Source of the DNA: an uncultured Collinsella sp.
Lineage (GTDB): Bacteria; Actinomycetota; Coriobacteriia; Coriobacteriales; Coriobacteriaceae
DNA: 16,829 bases
Assembly (NCBI GenBank): GCA_900549245.1
Contig: URNQ01000016.1
Coordinates: forward strand, 1 to 16,829
Direction: 5' to 3'
The notes under the pieces are model-generated. The model saw only the letters and a list, made by a program, of their open reading frames with translations. It was not told the DNA's origin and searched no databases. How positions within the stretch are numbered: the first letter of the stretch is position 1; each line of letters opens with the position of its first letter. The position numbers and the translations under genes are program-made. Shown piece by piece: positions 11,852 through 16,829 of the stretch.

Positions 11852-12918
11852 TATGCGTTCCCCTGTTTGGTGCCCTTCATGCGGTACAGCGAGTCCGCAA
11901 GAATGGCAGGGTTGTTGACGCCAAAGTCGCCCAGGCGCTCCGGATCCTCGCTAATGTCGTCCATGAGCTCCTGCAGCGAGCCGTACTCGTCGACGATCTT
12001 CTCGGCCACGCCGTCGCGCACGACGGACACGCGCGAAAGCGTGCGCAGGCCCAGCGGCGTCATGACGGAGTCCTCGTCCAGGTCGTCATAGCCCAGAACC
12101 GCCGCCACATGCTGTGGGTCGGACAGGTCCTTAGGTGTCATGCGAGCGAGCTCGGCGCGGATCTTCTCGGCGTTGGCCTCAGAGGAATCGCTTGCGTAGT
12201 CGCGGATCATCAAGTCGTATTCGGTATCCATGCTGGAGCCCGCGAGCTGCTCGAGCTGCATCTGCACGAGCTTGCCCTGATTACCCAGCTTGACAATACA
12301 ATCCTTAAGCTCGGTCTTTGCCTGCTGCATGATCTCGAAGCTCGAGAAGATGCCGGTGATGTCGGCGAGCGTGACGTAGTCGTCCAGCTCGAGTGCCGTC
12401 AGGCGCAGCAGGGAGCGATCGAGCGACTGACGGGTGGTCTGGAGCGTGGCGACGAGCTGATTGACCGAGCTCATGATGGTGGTGACAGGCTGGATCTCGT
12501 AGCTCTTACCGTGGACGTACACGTTGACGACGGCACGACGAGCCGAAACCGAGATCACGATGGCATCGGTGAGCACCGACATGCGAGCGGCAGTACGGTG
12601 ACGCATGCCCGTCTCACTCGTGGCGAGCGAGGGGTCGGGATTGAGGTGGAAGTTGGCGCGCAGGATCTGGGTGAGGTCGCCGTCGATAACGATGGCGCCG
12701 TCCATCTTGGAAAGCTCGAACAGGCGGTTCGAGGTAAACGAAATGTTGAGCGGGAAGCCGTCGTTACCGGCAGCGAGCACGTTTTCGGTGTCGCCGACGC
12801 AGATAAGGGCGCCCAGGTGACCGGCAATGATCATGTCGAGGGCGGTGCGGATCGGCTGGCCAGGTGCCGTCAGACGAATGGCCTGTTCCATACGCTTTTG
12901 CAGCTCGTTCTTATCCAA
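11851..12918 (-). CDS. disA: DNA integrity scanning diadenylate cyclase DisA
   Basis: DisA makes the second messenger c-di-AMP from two ATP and slows or stops when bound to branched DNA. This 355-residue version has the N-terminal DAC domain with the catalytic DGA motif (FELSKMDGAIVIDGD, about residues 70-84) and the RHR motif (SETGMRHRTAARMSVLTD). A helical linker (QSLDRSLLRLTALELDDYVT) follows, and a C-terminal helix-hairpin-helix DNA-binding domain ends with GDFGVNNPAILADSLYRMKG. The start is TTG at 12916-12918, chosen for GGGAG 7 nt upstream and agreement with family length. radA, its frequent partner, is not in the window. It is the first gene of the disA-ispD-ispF-cysS-rlmB-yacP unit. 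The promoter is not clear to me. Confidence 0.96.
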   Translation of the reverse strand: MDKNELQKRMEQAIRLTAPGQPIRTALDMIIAGHLGALICVGDTENVLAAGNDGFPLNISFTSNRLFELSKMDGAIVIDGDLTQILRANFHLNPDPSLATSETGMRHRTAARMSVLTDAIVISVSARRAVVNVYVHGKSYEIQPVTTIMSSVNQLVATLQTTRQSLDRSLLRLTALELDDYVTLADITGIFSSFEIMQQAKTELKDCIVKLGNQGKLVQMQLEQLAGSSMDTEYDLMIRDYASDSSEANAEKIRAELARMTPKDLSDPQHVAAVLGYDDLDEDSVMTPLGLRTLSRVSVVRDGVAEKIVDEYGSLQELMDDISEDPERLGDFGVNNPAILADSLYRMKGTKQGNA

Positions 12919-12994
12919 GGCATCGCTCCCATCGTATACGCTCCATAAACGCTAAATAGTTTCTCACGGTTTGTCCCTGCGGCGCTTGCGAAAT

Positions 12995-13065
12995 CCGATG
13001 CTTACAGAATGAGCGAACACAGCTGAGAGCCCAACCCAAATCAGCTGTTCATGTGGTAGCATCGG
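12995..13065. other. Large two-part stem-loop between disA and mntP
   Basis: CCGATGCTTAC (12995-13005) pairs with GTAGCATCGG (13056-13065) except for one bulged base. Inside it, GAACACAGCTGA (13015-13026) pairs with TCAGCTGTTC (13041-13050) with a two-base bulge. The right side overlaps the likely -35 region of the mntP promoter, and the left side lies in the disA upstream region. It may be an operator, a divergent-transcription boundary or an RNA fold. Confidence 0.6.
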
Positions 13066-13077
13066 GATTCGTATAAA
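13048..13077 (+). promoter_or_regulatory. Possible promoter of the mntP riboswitch transcript
   Basis: TATAAA at 13072-13077 is a good -10 box directly before the riboswitch aptamer. The best -35, TTCATG at 13048-13053, is weak (18-bp spacing) and overlaps the stem-loop at 12995-13065. Confidence 0.45.
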
Positions 13078-13078
13078 T

Positions 13079-13211
13079 GAGGGAGTAGTCGCGTGATCGG
13101 GTTCGCCTCCGGTGGCGCGGCAAGTCAACACACTGGCCGATGCGGCCTGGCTTGCCTTAATGAACGAGACTCGTGGCTGTGCGCGCAACGCGTACGCCAC
13201 GGGTCTTTTTT
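13079..13211 (+). ncRNA. yybP-ykoY family manganese riboswitch (leader of mntP)
   Basis: The leader begins GAGGGAGTAGTCGCG, carrying the conserved GGGAGTAG loop of the family. It continues with a stem GGCAAG/CTTGCC (13130-13156 region), contains TGAACGAGACTCGTGGC, and ends in a terminator. It stands directly before mntP, the most frequent target of this Mn2+-sensing class. In the known mechanism manganese stabilises the aptamer and disrupts the terminator, turning on export. The 5' GGGAGTA (13081-13087) can also pair with TACTCCC at 13214-13220, just after the terminator. Confidence 0.85.
13167..13211 (+). terminator. Riboswitch expression-platform terminator
   Basis: AGACTCGTGGC (13167-13177) and GCCACGGGTCT (13196-13206) pair over 11 positions with one wobble. 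An inner GTGCGCG/CGCGTAC extends the stem and six T follow. The 5' arm is shared with the conserved part of the manganese aptamer, as expected for a switch. Confidence 0.85.
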
Positions 13212-13264
13212 GTTACTCCCCCAAGAGGTACACGCGGGCCCGCCCGCAGAGAGGGAGCCAGACT

Positions 13265-13843
13265 ATGGGACTCGCAGAGCTTGTTTTGCTCGCTATCGGC
13301 CTTTCTATGGACGCTTTTGCCGTATCCATCTGCAAGGGCCTTGGCATGAAAAGGATCAACCTTAAGGTCGCCGTGATACTCGGCCTGTTCTTTGGCGGTT
13401 TCCAGGCCGGCATGCCCGTAATTGGGTGGGCTCTTGGTAGCCAGTTCATGGGCATCATCAGCCCCATCGACCACTGGATCGCCTTTATCCTGCTCGCCTT
13501 TATCGGCGGCAAGATGCTGTGGGAAGCCTTTACTGAGGACGAGAACGAAGGCGACGGCAAGGATGCCGAAAAGATCGACCTGGGCGAATATCTAATCCTT
13601 GCCATCGCCACCTCGATTGACGCGCTTGCCGTGGGCATCTCGTTTGCCGCGCTCTCGGTCGATATCGTTCCCGCCGTGTCGCTCATTGGCATCACGACCT
13701 TTGTCTTCTCCGTTGCCGGCGTAGCGATCGGCCACACCTTTGGCGCGCGCTACGAAAAGCCCGCCACCATCGTGGGTGGCGTCGTGCTCGTCCTCATCGG
13801 CCTCAAGATTTTGCTGGAGCATCTGGGGATTTTGGCGCTGTAA
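13265..13843 (+). CDS. mntP: Manganese efflux pump MntP
   Basis: A 192-residue integral membrane protein of the MntP (DUF204) family, which exports Mn2+ from the cytoplasm. Six hydrophobic helices are apparent in two homologous halves. Each half begins with the family signature containing a membrane Asp: LSMDAFAVSICKGLGMKR near the N-terminus and TSIDALAVGISFAAL in the second half. A charged loop between them (EDENEGDGKDAEKIDLGE) is cytoplasmic or periplasmic. The length agrees with E. coli MntP (188). The ATG has GGGAG 7 nt upstream. Expression is very probably controlled by the manganese riboswitch directly upstream. The gene stands alone and ends at a Rho-independent terminator. Confidence 0.95.
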   Translation: MGLAELVLLAIGLSMDAFAVSICKGLGMKRINLKVAVILGLFFGGFQAGMPVIGWALGSQFMGIISPIDHWIAFILLAFIGGKMLWEAFTEDENEGDGKDAEKIDLGEYLILAIATSIDALAVGISFAALSVDIVPAVSLIGITTFVFSVAGVAIGHTFGARYEKPATIVGGVVLVLIGLKILLEHLGILAL

Positions 13844-13870
13844 AACACCCTTCAAAACTAAACGTCCGGA

Positions 13871-13905
13871 TGAGGCCTCATGCAGAGTTTTGCATGAGGC
13901 CTTTT
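13871..13905 (+). terminator. Rho-independent terminator of mntP
   Basis: AGGCCTCATGCA (13873-13884) and TGCATGAGGCCT (13891-13902) make a perfect 12-bp stem with a 6-nt loop followed by TTTT. Its loop side contains the first ATGCA-N6-TGCAT box of the hip region, so terminator and repeat are intertwined. Confidence 0.85.
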
Positions 13906-13949
13906 CATGCAGACTTTTGCATGTCATACTGATATGCAAAAGTCTGCAC
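13880..13949 (+). promoter_or_regulatory. hipBA control region with three ATGCA-N6-TGCAT boxes
   Basis: ATGCAGAGTTTTGCAT (13880-13895) and ATGCAGACTTTTGCAT (13907-13922) are direct copies with one difference. The third copy, ATGCAAAAGTCTGCAC (13934-13949), is inverted, giving a perfect 15-bp inverted repeat with the second across 11 bp. Each box is itself a near-dyad, like the TATCC-N8-GGATA operators of E. coli HipB. A plausible promoter, TTTTCA (13902-13907) with CATACT (13925-13930) at 17 bp, lies between the boxes, so HipB binding there would give autorepression. Confidence 0.7.
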
Positions 13950-13963
13950 GTTAGGAGATCGCC

Positions 13964-14434
13964 GTGGATATCCTTCCCATCACCACACCGCGCCAAGCTG
14001 GCATCTACGTGCGTCAGACACGCGAGGCGCAAGGGATCACCCGTGCCGTCCTCGCTAAAAAAGCCGGTGTTTCGGAGCGCCTGCTCGCATCGCTCGAGCT
14101 GGGAGATGCCACGGGCATTCGGCTCGACAAGCTGCTGGCAGTTTTCGGTGCTCTTGGACTGGCACTCGCCGCTCAAGGGGATATCGACGAATCGAAAAAC
14201 GAGCAACCAGTCGACGCCCCGCATGCTGATTTGCAACCTCGTAGTACCCCCAGGCGCCATCACGCTCAACGTTTTCACCATCGCAACCGTCGCAGCGCAG
14301 CCGTTCCGGCTCTCGCAGATGTCCCCTTTACGTCCGAGCTCTACGAAAGGGCCTTCGCCGATTTCGCCATGTCCAATCTCGGAGTCTCGATTGCCGCAAA
14401 CGCATCTAACCAAACCAAGCCCGAAGGGAAATAG
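13964..14434 (+). CDS. hipB: HipB-like antitoxin, XRE-family HTH
   Basis: The first ~70 residues form a Cro/CI-type helix-turn-helix (RQAGIYVRQTREAQGITRAV then LAKKAGVSERLLASLELGDA). They match the HipB role: binding operator DNA and neutralising HipA. The start is GTG at 13964-13966 with AGGAG 6 nt upstream. The chain is 156 residues, well beyond the ~88 of E. coli HipB. The extra C-terminal part includes an Arg/His-rich stretch (about residues 93-112) that looks poorly protein-like, whereas another frame reads smoothly there, so two compensating frameshifts or simply a divergent tail are possible. It ends 3 bp before hipA. The operator boxes upstream suggest autoregulation. Confidence 0.82.
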   Translation: MDILPITTPRQAGIYVRQTREAQGITRAVLAKKAGVSERLLASLELGDATGIRLDKLLAVFGALGLALAAQGDIDESKNEQPVDAPHADLQPRSTPRRHHAQRFHHRNRRSAAVPALADVPFTSELYERAFADFAMSNLGVSIAANASNQTKPEGK

Positions 14435-14437
14435 CCA

Positions 14438-15742
14438 ATGGCCAGAACATCACTTCGGACCATTATTTGCGGCGTACCTGCGGGAACGCTCACGCAAGAT
14501 GAGAACGGTCTTATCAGCTTTACCTACGATCATGACTATGACGGGCCAACCCTATCGACCAACATACCCGTATCAAATCGCACATACGGCCAACAGGTCA
14601 TGAATCCGTACTTGTTTGGCCTTCTACCCGACAGCGAGGACCAACGAAAAGCGATTGCCGCCGAATTCAACGTTAGGCCCAACAATCCCGTTGCGTTGCT
14701 CAGCCATATCGGACTCGACTGTCCGGGCGGAGTGCAGTTTTGTGCCGAAGAAGATTCCGACGCCGTCCTGCATCGCGCTGGCGACTACCGCCCTATAGAC
14801 GACCACGAAATTGCTCTCCGTCTCAAGTCGATCAGAGATGACCGCGATGCATCGTGGATGGGTCTAGATGAAAGTTGGTCACTTGGAGGCAACCAGGGCA
14901 AGTTCGCGCTCGCGTTCATAAACGGCCGCTGGTGCGAATGCATGGGCTCCTCGCCCACAACGCATATTTTCAAAAATGGCGTTATCGGATTTAAACTCGA
15001 GGCTCTCAATGAGTTTGTCTGCATGAAAAGCGCCCAGCGCGCCGGTATCGCAACGGCAAACGTCGAATATCGTATGTTTGAGGACGAACCTGCCCTCATT
15101 GTTGAGCGCTATGACCGCGTGAAAGTCGAAGACGGAATGATCAGGCGCCTACATCAAGAAGACCTCTGTCAGGCACTTGGGGTGATGCCCGCCCAAAAGT
15201 ACACAGCAGACGGCGGCCCGACCACCCGCGACATTCAAGAGCTCCTCGTAAATACGAGCCACCATCAACTTAACCTGTATCTGTTTACGCAGATACTGTT
15301 CTTCAACGCCATTATCGGCGCACCGGATGCGCACGCGAAAAACTATTCCCTGCTCCTTGGAAACGACGGCGCAGCCATGATGGCTCGAATGTACGATGTC
15401 GCGTCGGGTTTGGCGTATGAGCGCATGCGCCGCCGGGCGCGCCTCGCCATGAGCGTTGGCGGCGAAAACCGTGTGGGACGCATCGGTCCAGGCGCTATCC
15501 GCCGATACCACGGTATGGGCGACCCCGCGCTGGAGGCGGCACTCACCGATGCCGGGCTATCCGAGAAGTTTTGCTTTGCGACCATGATGGACCTCGCCTA
15601 CGAGGTACCCATTTGCATGGAAGAGGTCATGGACGAATACGCCGACCTGCCCGGCATGGCGGGCCTACGCGAGCATATGCTCGGCCCCGTCCGCGAAAAC
15701 TGCAAGCGCACCCTCGACCTCATCAAGGCGGATATGGGCTAG
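14438..15742 (+). CDS. hipA: HipA-family serine/threonine kinase toxin
   Basis: The 434-residue protein is close to E. coli HipA (440), which phosphorylates glutamyl-tRNA synthetase and induces dormancy. An N-terminal barrel-like segment contains NPYLFGLLPDSEDQRKAIA. The glycine-rich loop ESWSLGGNQGKFALAFINGR holds a Ser in the position of the autophosphorylated Ser150 of E. coli. VERYDR follows, then the catalytic loop GAPDAHAKNYSLLL (D-x-H-x-K-N pattern) and the metal-binding Asp in YDVASGL. All kinase motifs look intact, so it should be active. The target in this organism is unknown. AAGGGA lies 8 nt before the ATG inside the end of hipB, implying coupled expression. Confidence 0.92.
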   Translation: MARTSLRTIICGVPAGTLTQDENGLISFTYDHDYDGPTLSTNIPVSNRTYGQQVMNPYLFGLLPDSEDQRKAIAAEFNVRPNNPVALLSHIGLDCPGGVQFCAEEDSDAVLHRAGDYRPIDDHEIALRLKSIRDDRDASWMGLDESWSLGGNQGKFALAFINGRWCECMGSSPTTHIFKNGVIGFKLEALNEFVCMKSAQRAGIATANVEYRMFEDEPALIVERYDRVKVEDGMIRRLHQEDLCQALGVMPAQKYTADGGPTTRDIQELLVNTSHHQLNLYLFTQILFFNAIIGAPDAHAKNYSLLLGNDGAAMMARMYDVASGLAYERMRRRARLAMSVGGENRVGRIGPGAIRRYHGMGDPALEAALTDAGLSEKFCFATMMDLAYEVPICMEEVMDEYADLPGMAGLREHMLGPVRENCKRTLDLIKADMG

Positions 15743-15759
15743 ACGTTCGCAATTTCCCA

Positions 15760-15813
15760 TTTCTTAAAAGAAAGGAGGGGGCACCCGTCGCAAAAGCTCG
15801 GATGTCCCCTCTC
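15760..15813 (-). terminator. Probable terminator of pepD
   Basis: GAGGGGGCA (15775-15783) and TGTCCCCTC (15803-15811) pair with one wobble. On the minus strand the stem is followed by CTTTCTTTT, a usable U-rich tract. The plus strand has no such tract, so it better serves pepD than hipA. Confidence 0.6.
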
Positions 15814-15831
15814 GTAATGTCATTTGCAATC

Positions 15832-15862
15832 CGCTAGCACGTGGCTCGGACTGCTGCTAGCG
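15832..15862. repeat. CGCTAGC inverted repeat
   Basis: CGCTAGC (15832-15838) and GCTAGCG (15856-15862) pair perfectly around 17 bp, just after the pepD stop codon. No U-tract follows on either strand. It may add to the pepD terminator. Confidence 0.4.
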
Positions 15863-15868
15863 CAACCT

Positions 15869-16829
15869 TTACGCGGCAAGGCGCTTGAGCACGTCGATGA
15901 GCAGCTCGTAGAAGCGCTCGGCAGAAGCGAGCTCCATGCTCTCGTCCGGGGTGTGGACATCGGAGAGCGTCGGGCCCACGGCGATGGCATCCAGGCCGTG
16001 CAGGGCCTCGGCAAACAGGCCGCACTCAAGGCCGGCGTGAATGGAATCGATGCGCAGCTCGGAGCCAAAGAGCTCTCGATAGCTCTCGACAAAGACTTCG
16101 CGGACCGGCGAATGCTCGGCATAGCTCCAGCCGGGATACTCAAACTCAAACTTGGCGTCGAAGCCCAGGACATCGGACAGCGTCTGCAGACGGTCCTTGA
16201 ACTCGTTCTGCAGCGAGGTGATCGAGGAGCGCGGGGACAGCATGATCTTGACCTCGTCGTCAGAAGTGGCAACCACACCGATGTTGGAGGAAACCTCGAC
16301 GGAGCCGTCGGTGGCGACGTTGCGGCGAATCACGCCGTTAGGGGCAAGACGCAGGGCGCGGATGAGGGCAAGCGCGGACTTCTGGTCCATGGCCTCGACC
16401 TCGGCGTCGTCGGCAATCTCGACGGTGCAGGTAAAGCCGGGGTCGAAGACCTCGAGCTCGGCAGTGACGTCGGCGATGATGCCCCTTGCGATCTGGGCCG
16501 CCGCCTCGGCGGCAGCATGGTCGGCGTAGACCAGAACAGCCTTGCACTCACGGTTGATGGCGTTGTCCTTGGTGCCGCCGTTAAAGCTGACGATGGCGGG
16601 CTCGCCGGCGACCATCAGGCGGTCGATGATGCGGGCCATGATGAGGTTGCCGTTGCCGCGCTCCAGATTGATATCGCTGCCGGAGTGGCCGCCCAGCAGG
16701 CCGGAGATGTCGAGCGTGAGGGTGCTACCGGTCTTGTGCTCGCGCGCGATCGGGCAGGTGTAGGTAACGACGACACCGCCGGCACAGCTGACGGTGGCAA
16801 CGCCCTCTTCCTCGGAGTCAAGGTTAATC
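15869..16829 (-). CDS. pepD: Xaa-His (aminoacyl-histidine) dipeptidase, C-terminal part
   Basis: The open frame enters from the right edge of the window without a start and codes for the last ~319 residues of an M20-family dipeptidase (full PepD is about 480-490). At the edge INLDSEEEGVATVSCAGG carries the catalytic and metal-binding Glu pair. ISGLLGGHSGSDINLERGNG holds the dimerisation/active-site His motif typical of PepD. The C-terminal part has SIHAGLECGLFAEALHGLDA and ends with GPTLSDVHTPDESMELAS, the last containing the conserved metal-ligand His. PepD hydrolyses dipeptides such as carnosine in the cytoplasm. The TAA is at 15869-15871. The ATG inside MARIIDRLM is internal, not the start. 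It is convergent with hipA. Confidence 0.95.
   Translation of the reverse strand, partial: INLDSEEEGVATVSCAGGVVVTYTCPIAREHKTGSTLTLDISGLLGGHSGSDINLERGNGNLIMARIIDRLMVAGEPAIVSFNGGTKDNAINRECKAVLVYADHAAAEAAAQIARGIIADVTAELEVFDPGFTCTVEIADDAEVEAMDQKSALALIRALRLAPNGVIRRNVATDGSVEVSSNIGVVATSDDEVKIMLSPRSSITSLQNEFKDRLQTLSDVLGFDAKFEFEYPGWSYAEHSPVREVFVESYRELFGSELRIDSIHAGLECGLFAEALHGLDAIAVGPTLSDVHTPDESMELASAERFYELLIDVLKRLAA

Noticed and set aside
15869..16639. pepD starting at the internal ATG at 16639
   Set aside because: The frame stays open to the window edge and the upstream residues contain the conserved SEEEG and GGHSG motifs, so the gene is cut by the edge rather than starting there.

Overview
The window looks like a chromosomal piece from a gut coriobacterium, most probably Collinsella or a close relative (Coriobacteriia, Actinomycetota). 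This is an inference from GC-rich codon use, protein flavour and gene order; nothing in the window, such as 16S rRNA, settles it. Most genes lie on the minus strand. Read in that direction (right to left), the window holds an old conserved housekeeping neighbourhood: disA-ispD-ispF-cysS-rlmB-yacP, then tRNA-Thr(UGU), tRNA-Tyr, tRNA-Thr(GGU), tRNA-Met, tuf, rpmG, tRNA-Trp, secE, nusG, rplK, rplA. The first part matches the Bacillus disA-to-yacP order. The second part matches both the E. coli thrU-tyrU-thrT-tufB-secE-nusG-rplKA order and the rpmG-tRNA-Trp-secE order of other phyla. rplJ, rplL and rpoBC do not follow rplA here.

Left end (1-1790): the remains of a leucine operon. An apparently intact attenuator (a 19-residue leader peptide with five Leu codons, a terminator and a possible antiterminator pairing) stands before a leuA that lacks a start codon, carries an in-frame TGA, and is fused out of frame to the 3' half of leuB. 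A minus-strand terminator closes the region. Between the leuB relic and that terminator lies the first of two arrays of a 15-bp repeat (TCTCGATCTGTAACA and its complement) in strictly alternating orientation every 40 bp. The second array is at 6711-6925.

Middle (1800-12920): translation and transcription genes, two good sigma70-type promoters with a shared upstream box, and the isoprenoid/c-di-AMP/tRNA-charging cluster. rlmB appears frameshifted near its 5' end. Between cysS and rlmB, two tandem ~102-nt elements fold into the same four-stem structure, with compensatory base changes between copies. This is the best candidate here for an undescribed structured RNA.

Right end (12920-16829): an unexplained large stem-loop, a yybP-ykoY-type manganese riboswitch with its terminator controlling mntP on the plus strand, a hipBA toxin-antitoxin module preceded by three ATGCA-N6-TGCAT boxes, and the C-terminal part of a minus-strand pepD dipeptidase that runs off the window.
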